From contig NC_134138.1 in assembly GCF_033958435.1 (NCBI RefSeq), forward strand, positions 27,558,598 to 27,622,597: 64,000 bases of DNA, given 5' to 3'. Source of the stretch: Carettochelys insculpta. Its lineage: Eukaryota; Chordata; Testudines; Carettochelyidae. The notes below the pieces were generated by a model. It did no database searches and was not told where the DNA came from. It saw nothing but the letters and a program-made list of their open reading frames with translations. Each line of letters begins with the position of its first letter. Position 1 is the stretch's first letter. Positions 11,418 through 22,790 of this stretch are shown here, in pieces. Both the position numbers and the translations under genes were made by a program.

Positions 11418-11915
11418 TGTCTCAAACGGGTAGCCTTGTAAGTCTGCAGCTTCACAAACAACAAGCAGTACTGTAGCACCTTAAAGGCTACGTCTACACT
11501 AGCCCCAAACTTCGAAATGGCCACACAATGAGATGATGGGAATAAGGGGTCTTCGAAGTAGGCGGGGTCCTTTCGAAAAGGAGTCCCGTTGGGATGAGAC
11601 GCGCGGCGGCGAGGCGCGTCAATTTCAAAGTGCCGCAGCCGCCTGCATGCTAATGAAGCACTGAATATGCATTTCAGCGCTTCATTAGTAAACTTCGAAA
11701 TGGCCATTTGCGTGGCCATTTCGAAGTTTGGGGCTAGTGTAGACATGGCCAAAGACTAACAAATTATTAGTTAATGAGCTTTAATGGGTAAGACCCACTT
11801 CCTCAATCTAACTCCTAAATCTAAAGAAGTGGGTCTTACCCACGAAAGCTCATTGCCTAATACATTTGTTAGTCATTAAGGTGTTACAGGACTGCTTGTT
11901 ACATACCCTGTGGAA
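11418..11915. mobile_element. Inverted-repeat retroposon copy 1, interrupted by a Harbinger MITE
   Basis: The left part 11418-11485 has the family head ('gggtagccttgtaagtctgcagcttca') and 'agcagtactgtagcaccttaaa'. The element resumes at 11751 with 'aaagactaacaaattattag', goes through 'gggtaagacccacttc', and returns as the reverse complement ('gaagtgggtcttacccacgaaagctcatt... gttagtcattaaggtgttacaggactgcttgtt') to about 11905. The two strands form a hairpin. See the nested element for the split. Confidence 0.82.
11486..11750. mobile_element. PIF/Harbinger-type MITE (265 bp), one-armed form
   Basis: Terminal inverted repeats GGCTACGTCTACACTAGCCCC (left, first 20 bases shown by position 11486-11505) and its match ending 'gtgtagacatggcc' at 11750. 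It is flanked by AAA on both sides (11483-11485, 11751-11753), and removing it plus one AAA restores the interrupted host repeat. Internally it matches the right arm of the fold-back copy at 40393-40828, with most of the left arm deleted. Confidence 0.85.
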
Positions 11916-11938
11916 GGTGTTTTATATATAGTCTTATA

Positions 11939-12265
11939 CAGGTTGAACCTCTCTAGTGTGGCACCCTCAGGACCTGACTGGTGCCAAACCAGAGAATTTT
12001 CTGAACCCTGGATGGTCAGTATTGCCTAGCAGCATTACCAACACTTCCACTGCTTACTGAGCTCTTAGGAGACATTTATGGGCAAATTACAGCTAAATAA
12101 CAGCACAGAACACTGAGAGCCAGAACTGGTGGCTGTAAACAAAATTTATGAGACCCCAGGAAACTTGGCCGCACCCAGGTTACATCACCATCTCATTAAT
12201 TAAAATCATATGGGACTACAGATGTTGCCAGATGAAAGAGTTCTGGACTAGAAAGGTTCAACCTG
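11939..12265. mobile_element. Tigger/mariner-like MITE with TA target duplication
   Basis: Ends CAGGTTGAACCTCTCTAGT (11939-11957) and its inverted match 'actagaaaggttcaacctg' ending at 12265. TA flanks it on both sides (11937-11938 and 12266-12267). It has no coding capacity. TA duplication and a CAGG start fit the Tc1/mariner superfamily, probably the Tigger branch. Confidence 0.78.
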
Positions 12266-12267
12266 TA

Positions 12268-13002
12268 TACATAATCTTACATTTTCAATGCAAATTTTTG
12301 GTGTTTCGGCAAAAAGAAAACATTTTGGAGAGGTCAGTTTTCAGATTTCAGCTTTTGATTGAAAAGCCAAAGTGTTGTGGGTTGCCCCCCCCCCACACTA
12401 CTTCACCTCCCACATGTTTTTCTAGAGGCAAACAAAGGGGGAAGGATGGGCTGCAGGAAGCAGGGCAGGGGGCAAAAAAGGAACAGACGGCAATGCTTTT
12501 GTTTTTGTTGTTAAAACAAACAGGTGAATACCAACTTAAAATGTTTTGTTTAGAAAAGAGGTTATTTTGTCAAAATATGTTAAGGAATAAATTTCTATCA
12601 CCAATTGCTGAATATGAAGGATTTGTATTATTTGAAACATTATAGCCATGATTCTGCACAGCGGTATGTTACTCTGTGATAACAAATTGCAATATGCATT
12701 TCCAGTCATTTTTTTAAAATTACTCCATCACTGCTGTTTCTCACTTCCCATTCCCAACCGAGCCAAGGAGAGGGGAAGGTTCCAGGTAAAGAGACTGCTT
12801 CCTTCTGCAGCAGCAGGCTGTGAGCCTTCGGGGCTGAGAATTTCCCAAGGTGGCATGTATGGAATGGAATATCACTGAAGTGGAATTTCTCTCCTTTCCA
12901 GTCATCTGCTGTTTATTGTTATTCAGAGTAAAAGGTGAGCGTTTAGTGTACATTTGCCTGGGACCCGCTCGTGTGTTCATTCAGCTCCCTATGATTCTAG
13001 AC
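12268..13002. other. No gene seen
   Basis: AT-rich unique-looking sequence with a C9 run at 12386-12395. Open frames at 12148-12645 and 12648-12878 lack any motif I recognise, and the first one starts inside a MITE, so I do not call them genes. Confidence 0.4.
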
Positions 13003-13189
13003 CAGCGTTCCCTCTAATTTTTTCCATTTGTGTGCAGAATAAATTTTGTTATGTGCATAGAGGCATGTGCAGCTGTGCCCCAGCAGCACAAACACATGCT
13101 GTCAGTGGCAGGCACTCTGCTAATCAGCTGGGCAGCATTTGAGTCTCTTCTGCATGGCCACCCAAGCACTCAGTTTACAGGGAACATTG
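13003..13189. mobile_element. hAT-like MITE, copy 1
   Basis: Ends 'cagcgttccctctaat' and 'ttacagggaacattg' form imperfect terminal inverted repeats of the hAT type (CA-G-G start). A second copy at 28031-28210 shares the whole interior, including 'aataaattttgttatgtg' and 'ctaatcagctgggca'. An 8-bp duplication is not clear. Confidence 0.65.
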
Positions 13190-14333
13190 CCCTGGACTCA
13201 TTCTCTTCATTTGGAGATGTGAGCCAAGCCTGGCACAGATAGAGATGCAGCTAAGCTCCAACTCTCGTAAAAGGCCAGCTCACACTGTGACAAGTAGTCT
13301 CCTTCTGCTAATTCATTCATTCAAGAGACATCATAGTCCAATGTTTGTGCAATTACATTCATTGCCATAGCAGCAAATGTGATGTCACTAAAAGAAGACA
13401 AGGGAATGATTCAGGCAGCAGGAGGATATGAAAGGGAGAGATTCTCTTTAGGACCAGATATTGTGGAAATCAGCGTAGATAAGAATGGAAATATACTTCA
13501 GGAAAGTTGATTGGGTGTGGGTGATTTAGTGCATGTAACAGAGCATCTTTAGGAACTAAGCTAAAGCCCTCCCTTCTCATGCACTAGACTGGATGAAACA
13601 TTTAATTAACCAGTAATTTTGGCTTCCTCAATGGGAGCTTTACATAGTGAAGAACAATGAAAATGTTGCTGGTTTGAATAGCTGGTAATGCAGTACATAG
13701 CTCGCAAGAACAGCCAGTGTCATGCCGTGAGACAGATTATGAGGTGGAAGAGGAAACCTGTCTAGACTTTCAGCCACATGCAAGCTTTTGTTAGCAACTT
13801 GTTCTTTGTGTGGATTCTGAATTTCGAGATCCCAAGCTCAGAGACACTGCTGGAACCCTGTCCCTGTGGAGCATTTTGAAATAAAGGCACTTATTGTCAC
13901 CCACTCCTGATTCACAAGCCAGGTGGCAGCGAAGCCATGTTCACTGAATTTCAGTTGCTTTTAATAAAAGTGTCACACTAATATTTTGTTATGAAACAAA
14001 ACTGACTAGGAGATGCCATGCGTTATGTGCTATCTATATTAAAAGCTACCTTGCTAGTATGTCTCTTTCTCTAACATGGATTAGACACTTGACATATTCT
14101 TATGGTATTTTCAGAGTGTGCTCACTTAAATTCTTACACACAGTGAGAATGAATTAGGCAATTTTGGACAATTAACAGATTATAAACCAAACCGAGTCTG
14201 ATGTTTCATCCCTGCACCTTTCGTTTTCTTCAGGAGTGACGTGTTGAAACCACCTTCATGAGTCATGGCCATCACTGTGGTGGCATCACCAGGCTCTGCC
14301 TGATACTGAAGACTGTCAAGACTTGATATCGCT
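13190..14333. other. No gene or recognisable repeat seen
   Basis: Single-copy-looking AT-rich DNA. No long open frame. Confidence 0.4.
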
Positions 14334-15968
14334 GGCTGTGTCTACACTAGGAGATAAATTCGAAAAAGGCAATTAGCGCAGTATTACCACATGACTGTCT
14401 TCACTGTATATACCATTAGCTCGATTTAGGGAGCACTAATATCAATAGCATAATATCCTTGGTACCTGCTGGGGGTAGCATCAAGCTTGAATCCAAAAGT
14501 TTGATTAAAGGCCAGTGTGGAAGCACCATGTCCTACAATCAAATTTATTAGCCTCAGGAGTTGTCCCATATATAGCCCCCAGTGCCCCTCAGTGCTCCAC
14601 TCTGGCCCCTGCTCTCCACGTGCTCGGGAATTAGGTAACAGGAAGATCATGAATTTCAAAGTAGGACCATGAAGCCTGTGGCTGTGGGCTCATGTCTGTA
14701 CAAGAGCCTGAGAAATGCCTTTCTTCCTTTGCTGTTATCACTGTGAGTGCAGCTACACATTGCAAATAGCCCCAGCATGGAGTTCATCGATCTGCCTCTA
14801 CACTTGCTATTTTCTTCTGTGCTGCCTGGTGCCAGCCACTGCCCTGCCACACCATGGGGCAACAAGGCTGTTGTGGGGTCGTGCTTGCATAACAGGCCGA
14901 GAAACTTCTCAGTGGTTTAAATTTGAGCACACCTCCCCACTCCCCAACAGGTGCCACACAGTCTGGGTCTTTCCCATGCTCAGCCATATCACATGAGTAG
15001 CCCCTGACCCCATAAAAGGACGTGCCTGCTGTTCAGTGCTGACCGTGCTGCCAGGCAGCACCATGTCCTGGCTTGCGCACAGTTTGGGCTCCAAGGGCAG
15101 GAAAGGGGGAAGTCTCCCCAGTGGCTAAGATATTTGGTGGGGACTACTTCAACTGGCCCCCTGCCCTAAATACACCCTTCTGCCACGTGGGGGGACTACT
15201 TCAACTGCCCCCGCACCAAAAATATTTTTCACAGCCTTTCTGCCAACAGGGAGAAGTTTCCCTCAGCAGCTAAGATATTTGGGGGCTTGATGCCACTGGG
15301 CAGAAGTCAGTCTAGTGGGTAATGTATTCAGGAGGACTACTTCAACTGCCCCCCTCACTAAAGCCCCCCCACATTCCATCAAGGACTCAGGGGGCTTGTG
15401 GCCAATGGAGGGGAGTCTCCCACCCCTCAGAGGCTAAGATATTCAGGGGCTTGCTCTCACTGGGGGGAAAGTCCTAAAAATATTTCTGGGGGCTTACTGC
15501 CCATTGCAGACACCTGCTGCTTTTTGCAAAATCTTTGATATTTCAGTTCTTAAATCTTTTCCCTAACGTTTCCTATCCTCTCTCTTCATCCTTTGACCCT
15601 CTAAAAATAAAAGGAACAGTGGGTGGAGGGCCAGTTGGGATTCCTGTTTCCGTTATAAGTTCAGTGTATGAGATTTCACTGCCATCCCCTGTGTTGGCAA
15701 TGACTGTGTAGTGAAGAGGGAAGACAAAAATCTTTATTCCTAGACTTTTCTACCCTCTTTCTTCTAACTTTGCACCCCTTCACGCAAGGAAGAGAACACA
15801 GACTGTCCCTGTGTTATTTTCAGAGATAAGATGCAATCAAGGGAGGGGGGACAGTCAGTGGATGGCCAATTGAGAGCACAGACTGTGCACAGAAGCTGTG
15901 TAGTGGACTGGAAAGTTACAAAATCAATATTAATATATTTGATTTTATCTTGTAGTGTAGATGCAGCC
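14334..15968. mobile_element. Candidate Harbinger-like non-autonomous element (about 1.6 kb)
   Basis: The left end 'ggctgtgtctacactag' (14334) and right end 'gtagtgtagatgcagcc' (to 15968) are inverted matches of the GGCYRYGTCTACAC type shared by other Harbinger copies in the window. The flanks (GCT and TTA) do not match, so it may instead be two adjacent partial MITEs. The interior holds a degenerate tandem block. Confidence 0.35.
15100..15510. repeat. Degenerate tandem block with 'ggactacttcaactg' core
   Basis: The phrase ggactacttcaactgcccc occurs at 15141, 15193 and 15334 with minor changes. 'ctaagatatttggg'-type phrases recur near 15125, 15270 and 15434, next to variations on 'agtctcccc' and 'gggggctt'. 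Spacing is uneven, so the array is old and partly deleted. Confidence 0.6.
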
Positions 15969-16357
15969 TTAGTCCCCATATACACAGCTGGCTGGTGGAA
16001 GACATCGCAAACATAAATGACAATAAGGAGGCACAAATACAAGAGATCTGCTAAGAGGAAATGAAGTTAAGGATTGCTGTTTGTACAAGGGACAGGAAAG
16101 TCATTAGTGAGAAGCTAGAGCTGTGCATTGATCTCTTAAACCCTACTTAGCAGCAGAGGCAAAAATAGACATTGTCAATGATGGACTGGCACCACCATCT
16201 GTCAACACAGACAAGACATACAATTGGAATTCTCCAAATGCAATCCTTTGAATGTAGCTGGCACACAAGGTTCTATGACATAATGACAAAGGTAATAGAG
16301 ATGCTGGCAGAGACAGACAAGGATGTACAAGATAACCCAACAAATATTTGAAACTAA
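15969..16357. other. No gene seen
   Basis: Sequence of ordinary composition between two MITE-like elements, with no protein motif in any frame. Confidence 0.35.
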
Positions 16358-16768
16358 AAGTACATCTACACAGCAAAGTTATTTCCTACTTACAGCCATT
16401 ACTTCAAAATAACTATCCCAGTATCTACACAACACAACCATTATTTCAGAATAATTTTGAAACAGTGGTTGGCTTATTTCAAAATTGGTAAATTCACACT
16501 ATGAGGAACAGCACCTGTTTCAAAATAGCTATTTAGAAATAGGTGATGGTAAGACAGGGAATACAGCCTGTTTCAAAATAACCCAGAGTGCATCCAATGG
16601 CTATATTTAAAATAGCCCCTATGTAAGTAGATGCTGTATTTTGAAATAGCTAAGTGCTATTTCAAAATGCAATTTTCAGTTTAGCTGTGTTATTTCAAAA
16701 TATGCTATTTTGAAATAACTCTTCTGAAATAGCTTATTTTGAAATAAGGCTGCTCTGTAAACATACCC
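16358..16768. mobile_element. Harbinger-type MITE with TAA target duplication
   Basis: Left end 'aagtacatctacacagc' and right end 'gctctgtaaacataccc' pair as inverted repeats with transitions. TAA flanks both sides (16355-16357, 16769-16771). The interior is rich in 'atttcaaaata'/'tattttgaaat' palindromic words, typical of a decayed TTCGAA-rich Harbinger MITE (CG to CA/TG). Confidence 0.72.
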
Positions 16769-16771
16769 TAA

Positions 16772-17262
16772 TTTTACCTATTCCAGAGTGATAGGCCTGC
16801 AAGCAAGTCAGTAAGATGCTGACATCAAGAATATTTTTGTTACGAGTTGGCAGCTGTACCAGCATTTACGTTCATTGGCCCTTGTGACACGAGGATTGCC
16901 AAGGCTAAGTCTAATATAAAGAACCCAGCTGCAGATGGATGTGCCAAAAAGGCATACATCACAAGAAGCCACTTGCAGTTATGAACAGATCTCCAGTTCT
17001 TTGAGCAGAACATGGATATCATCCAAAACTTGGTGACTAGTTTCAGAGTCTACATTGAGCACAAGCTGGCACCAGGTGGTATAGCTCCTGTTATTGACCG
17101 TTGTAAGGACTTCCGAACAAAGAGTGTCACAAGACCCAGCAGAGCTACAGAAGCAAGCAGAGTACATTGGCTGAGAGCGTCTTCCACTGAAAGCCGTCTG
17201 GGTGGTTACTGTGAAAATAAGAATAGATGGATATTGTTTGTATAGAACTCATTCAGGACCCC
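16772..17262. other. No recognised gene
   Basis: A 77-codon open frame at 17012-17245 (+) is the longest here. It shows no domain I recognise. The area lies between two MITEs and may be part of an older transposon, but I cannot show this. Confidence 0.3.
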
Positions 17263-17693
17263 AGCTATGTTAACACTACAGTAATTCCTCGAAAGAAGTT
17301 CTTCCAGAAGATCTCTTCCAAAAAATCTTCTTTAGAAAGAGAGCATCCACACACAAAAAAAGCAGACTGAAAGATTAATCCACTCTTACAATAGAGAGCG
17401 TCCACACAGCCACTGCTCTTTGGAAAGAACAGGCCAGGCATCGGAAAATCCAGCACCAGGAGGACTGCTCTTTCAAAACAAGGGCCCACAAAGCATCTCC
17501 ACGTGCTTTTTTTCAAAAGAAGCTTTCAAAAGGAGGAGCTCTTCATGAACAGGTAGCAGAAGAGGGCTTCCTGAAGAAGAGCCTCATTCTTTCAATTTCA
17601 GATCAAAAGAGCACATTTTATTTGTAGACCCTCCATGTGTCCTTTTGACAAAGAGCCAGATTTTCTGAAAGAACTTGCTATGTAGATGCAGCC
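17263..17693. mobile_element. Harbinger-like MITE, 'cttcgaaagaagttcttc' family, copy 1
   Basis: Left end 'gctatgttaacactacag', right end 'gctatgtagatgcagcc'. The interior carries 'gaagttcttccagaagatctcttcc' and 'gcatccacacacaaaaaaagc', also found in the fragment at 40870-41070. Target duplication not resolved. Confidence 0.6.
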
Positions 17694-17978
17694 TAAATGT
17701 TTTGTCCACAACATGCACTGAAGCACATGCTGGTCACCCCAGGCAGAGACAACACTCTGGTAGAAAAATAAAGCTAGGGCAGTGTGTTGATCAACAGAGA
17801 AGATATGACCACCATACATAAAAAAGCCAACAACATCCTTGTGCAATAGGTGGTGATGGCTACCAAAAAAAACAAAAACAAAAAAACTGGTGAGAATCTC
17901 AGTACTAGCAGCTGACCCTGGTGTTTTTCTCTAATTATTGCACCATTAACTTGAACAGGAACAAACATCTTGAGTGAT

Positions 17979-18010
<32 letters not shown>

Positions 18011-20189
18011 CCCCTCCACTCCAATCTCGACTCTGGCAGAGCAATGCTGAAATATTGCACCAGAACAATTAGCTGCCCACGTATGCACAGCAGTGATATA
18101 TCAGCCTCTGTAAAGGCACCGAGAAGATTCTGTAAGCTGGATACTCCCTCTGTCTGCTGGGTTACATCAGTATAGTAACGATTAATGTCATTGAACAGGC
18201 AGCCAAATTCATGTCTACGTGCTACATACCATCAAACTGTACCATCTACCTGTCAGAAACATGGCAGGCATCTTGACATGCCAAAGTTGGTGTAGGCATC
18301 ACATCAGCCCCAAACCCTTACAAGCAACAACTGAAGCTTTTATTGAAAATGTAAAATGAGCACATCTTCAGGCGTGCATATGGAAAACGTGGTCTGGACA
18401 CTTGATCCACTGCAGTATGGATGCATATACAATGATGGGTCCAAGGCACTGCTTCCTGCCATGCTCTCTCTCACAAACAGCACTTGATTAAACAGCTGAA
18501 AGAGTGTGATGCACCGACTAAATCTTGTAACATGTGGATGTAACAGTGCCAAACTGCTATGTACTGTACTCCATGCATGACAAAGGGGTGTGGTGTGTTG
18601 CAATGACCTGACAAAACCAGCGTCAGCATTTGCAGATGAAAAAGGTGATGACGCAGAGCAGCCACTATTACTCATGTTAGGACCTACAGCTGCACTCTGA
18701 ATGAGAAAGAACAGAGTAATACATTATAATGACTTCAGAATTAACTGTGTTTTAAACTATTATTATCATAGTAATTTTACTGAAAGCCACAACAATGATT
18801 TGCTTAATATTTTGCATATTTAAAAAACTGGTTGTGGTATTAAATGAAAATTTCAGTCAGGGCTACACATCTACTAGTCTCCTTCTTCAGGCACCTTTAT
18901 TGTTCAAAGATGTAATTTTTGATTGATTTGCAAACATTAAACACATCTGTTAGCTTTATTCTAACTTAATTTTGTACATCCCCAATTGTACAAACTCCTA
19001 CTGATCATCAGAGAGGTGGCAAGGGAGGAAAAGATCCTTACTCATTTGTGGTCTTTTTTAGCTTCATACGCAAGACACTTACTAGGGGTTCTGCAAAATT
19101 CTACTGAGCTCAAAAGGCTTCCATGGCCAAATAAATTTGGGAAGCACTGCTCTACACAAGTAACCAAACAACAAACCTTTTGTCTTTCACTTGTGTTAAA
19201 AAACACACACACCCAAAAGATAAAAGTTGTGCATACAAGACACACAGGTGAGAACAGTGTTTTGCTGGCTGTAGTGCTTTCCTGTGCTTGCAAAGTTAAT
19301 GCTGTTCATTGGGAGAGGAAGTTTTTTGTTGACAGAAGAGCTAAGTTGTTTTGCTAAAAGCTGCATAAAGTAGACATAGCCTCAGAGACTGAGGTCACAG
19401 CAGGCAGGCAGGTGACAGCAGGAGGGGACTGATGGGAGTCTAATGGGAACAGCAGGTGAAAGTGATGAGTAGTTGGCTGACGGGAGGCAGCAAGGAATAG
19501 TAGCTGGCAGAGCGGCCTGGCAGCAAGAACAGCAGCTGGCCAGGCAGCCAGATAGTGAGGACCAGCAACTGACAGATTGGCCAGCTGGTAAGGAGCAGCA
19601 GCTGGTGAAGCAGCCAGCCCAGTGCAAGTGCTGAGATGGTAGAGTAACTCAGAAGTCTGCTTCACCAAGTGAGAAGTGATCTGATGCTGGTGCAGTTCTG
19701 AACTATGTGTTCTCACTGACCAAGGACAAGCACTGTGAGTGGGGTGTGATGAGGGAGCAGAGAGGGGTGTACAATAAAGGAACTTCTGGTTGTAGAATTC
19801 AAGAACATGAGGCAGAAGGCACTGCCCCACGCACTCTGCTCACAGTTTTAGGTTTATGAATCCTGCTTGTGGCATTTTCCCAAATTATATTAGGTAATTT
19901 CCCTCCTTGCATTAAAAATTTATTTTCTACACTCAGACTGTGCTTGCAAATGAGGAAGTATTGCCCAGGGATGGTGCAAAATTTTCCCAGGTTACTGTGT
20001 GGGAACTCAAGCCAGTTTTGTGTTCTATTGTTGGAAATGAACCCCTGGGTACTGAACTCAGCCCTGGAGTTCCACCTGGCAGAAGAGTTAAGCTTGTTTT
20101 CAGAAATGGTAAGAAATGAGTCTTTCAAAGACTTGAGTAGCATTTAAACTGATTTTACACTGGTGTAATTCCACTGAAACCATTTGCAA
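17694..20189. other. No recognised gene; contains (CA)n and low-complexity DNA
   Basis: Features seen: an A-rich tract 17861-17886, (CA)n at 17979-18007, a MITE-like right end 'gtagacatagcc' at about 19370-19381, and a degenerate 'cagcagctggccaggcagcc' minisatellite at 19480-19620. Open frames at 18340-18675 (-), 18986-19357 (+) and 19354-19830 (-) have no motif I recognise. Confidence 0.35.
17979..18007. repeat. (CA)n microsatellite
   Basis: About fourteen uninterrupted CA dinucleotides. Confidence 0.95.
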
Positions 20190-20684
20190 TGAATAGCAGA
20201 GTCAAGCAAGGGTGTGTTCTTGACCTTACCCTCTTCAGCATATTCTTCGCAGTTCTACTAAATTGCGCATTTCAAAACTCACACAGTGATGTATTTCTCC
20301 ACACAAGATTAGATGGCTCTCTACAACCTGGCAATTCTCATGGCCAAAAGTAAGGTCAAGAAAGTCCTCATTAAGGAACTCCTCTTCTCAGATGATGCAG
20401 CTCTTGTCACTCATAATGAAGACACACTACAGTCACTGATGGATTCTCTGTCCAGAGCCTTCAGGTTGTTTTCCCTTGACATAAACATGAGGAACACTGT
20501 TGTATTCACTCAAGGTATACCTCAGTGACCCAATGTCATTCTGGACAACAGCTCAATTCTGCTACCTTGGATCTACTGCCACCACAAACCTACCCATGGA
20601 TGAAGAACTGAACATGGGAATTGGGAAGGCAACTACTGTTATGGCAGACGTACAAAACAGGCATGGAACAATCCTAAGCTGACA
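20190..20684 (+). pseudogene. Non-LTR reverse transcriptase relic (RTE/Jockey-related), left half
   Basis: Translation gives 'VKQGCVLDLTLFSIFF' near 20205, 'RLDGSLYNLAILMAKSKVKK' near 20308, 'ELLFSDDAALVTH' near 20380 (FSDD where FADD/YADD is the polymerase box) and 'FCYLGST' near 20565, the standard order of reverse transcriptase motifs B, C and the thumb region. Stops and frame changes are frequent. The relic breaks at 20684 inside the segment reading WNNPKLT, where a CR1 is inserted, and continues at 22203. The clade is uncertain. Confidence 0.75.
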
Positions 20685-22202
20685 TAAGAACATAAGAACA
20701 TAAGAATGGCCATACTGGGTCAGACCAAAGGTCCATCCAGCCCAGCATCCCATCTGCCGACGGTGGCCAATGCCAGGTGCCCCAGAGAAGGAGAACAGAA
20801 GACAATGATCAAGTGATTTATCTCCTGCCATCCATCTCCTGCCCTTGTTCAGAAGGCTAGGGCACCATACTTTATCCCTGGCTAATAGCCATTTATGGAC
20901 CTAACCTGCAAAAATTTATCAAGCTCTTTTTTAAACCCTAATAGAGTCCTGGCCTTCACAGCCTCCTCCGGCAAGGAGTTCCACAGGTTGACTGTGCGCT
21001 GTGTGAAGAAAAATTTCCTTTTATTAGTTTTGAACCTATTACCTATCAATTTCATTTGGTGTCCCCTAGTTCTTGTATTATGGGAAAAGGTAAATAATTT
21101 TTCTATATTCACTTTCTCCACACCATTCATGATTTTATATACCTCTATCATATCGCCCCTCAATCGCCTCTTTTCCAGACTGAAAAGTCCCAGTCTCTCT
21201 AGCCTCTCCCCATATGGGACCCGTTGCAAGCCCCTAATCATCTTAGTCGCCCTTTTCTGAACCTTTTCTGATGCCAATATATCTTTTTTGAGGTGAGGAG
21301 ACCACATCTGCACGCAGTACTCAAGATGTGGGCGTACCATAGTTTTATATAGGGGAAGTATGATATCTTTTGTCTTATTATCGATCCCTTTTTTAATAAT
21401 TCCTAACATCCTATTTGCCTTACTAACTGCCGCTGCACACTGCGTGGATGTCTTCAGAGAACTATCCACTATAACTCCAAGATCCCTTTCCTGATCTGTC
21501 GTAGCTAAATTTGACCCCATCATGTAGTACGTGTAATTTGGGTTATTTTTTCCAACATGCATTACCTTACACTTACCCACATTAAATTTCATTTGCCGTT
21601 TTGCTGCCCAATCACTCAGCTTGCTGAGATCTTTTTGTAGTTCTTCACAATCCCTTTTGCTTTTGACTGGGGAACACCACTAGTTACCCTCCTCCATTGT
21701 GAAAATTTACCATTTATTCCCACCCTTTGTTTTCTGTCTTTTAACCAATTCCCGATCCATGAAAGGATCTTTCCTCCTATCCCATGACCGCCTAATTTAC
21801 ATAAAAGCCTTTGGTGTGGGACCGTGTCAAAGGCTTTCTGGAAATCTAGGTATATTATGTCCACTGGGTGCCCCTTGTCCGCATGTTTATTAACCCCTTC
21901 AAAGAATTCTAATAGATTAGTTAGACACGACTTCCCTCTGCAGAAACCATGCTGACTTTTGCCCAACAATTCGTGCTGTTCTACGTGCCTTGCAATTTTA
22001 TTCTTTACTAGTGTTTCTACTAATTTGCCTGGTACTGATGTTAAACTTATCGGTCTATAATTGCCAGGGTCTCCTCTAGAGCCTTTTTTAAATATTGGCG
22101 TTATATTGGCCGTCTTCCAGTCATTTGGTACCAAAGTGGATTTAAAGGATAGGTTACAAACCACTGTTAATAACTCCGCAATTTCACATTTGAGTTCTTT
22201 CA
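20685..22202 (-). mobile_element. Young CR1 LINE, 5'-truncated, inserted in the reverse transcriptase relic
   Basis: Minus-strand copy with tail 'taagaacataagaacataag' at 20685 and ORF2 C-terminal half in two open pieces (22164-21616 and 21592-20882). It carries 'NYRPISLTSVPGKLVETLV', 'YLDFQKAFDTVPH' and '[15 protein letters not shown]'. It is almost identical to the copy at 31378-36771, which shows recent amplification. Relative to that copy it lacks 108 bp at 21669/21670, removing the FADD polymerase box. Four bases, gaca, occur on both sides (20681-20684 and 22203-22206). Confidence 0.92.
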
Positions 22203-22790
22203 GACAGTGAAAACAAAGATACTAATCTACCAGGCATGTGTATTAAGTATCCTACTATATGGATCTGAGACATGGACCACCTACTTGAACCAGGATTAAA
22301 AATTGAACGGCTTCTACCTTTGCTGCCTCTGCAGAATTATGAATATCAACTGGTAACATAAAGTTTCAAATGCGAATGTCCTGTCAACAGCTGGCATATC
22401 CAGCCTCATAGCGGTCCTCAAAAGCAGAAGACTATGATAGCTTGGTCATGTGAGAAGAATGGGTGACGAACATCTTCTCAAAGAAATCCTCTTCAGTGAA
22501 TTGTCATGTGGGGCGAGAACAAGAGGAAGACCAAAGATAAGATTCAAGGATATATGCAAAAACCCCATGAAAAAATTCAACATCAATCTAAACTCCTTGG
22601 AATCCACATCATCATATTGAAATATCTGGCAACAATTGCTACGACAAGGCACATCATCCTTTGATAGTATATGTACAAGTCACCCAAAAGAACTTCATCT
22701 TAGAAGGAAAAGCTCTCAGACTCAAGAATTCGGAAATAGACCGACATGGTTATTGCAATCAACCATGCAAATCCAATATTGGACAGATAA
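22203..22790 (+). pseudogene. Non-LTR reverse transcriptase relic, right half
   Basis: Continues the relic from 20190-20684: 'TKILIYQACVLSILLYGSETW' (in parts) near 22212-22275, 'LGHVRRMGDEHLLKEILF' near 22440, 'RTRGRPKIRFKDICK' near 22518. This Y-x-S-E-x-W and G-H-V-R-R-M order is the C-terminal region of RTE/Jockey-like proteins. Several stops are present. Confidence 0.72.
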
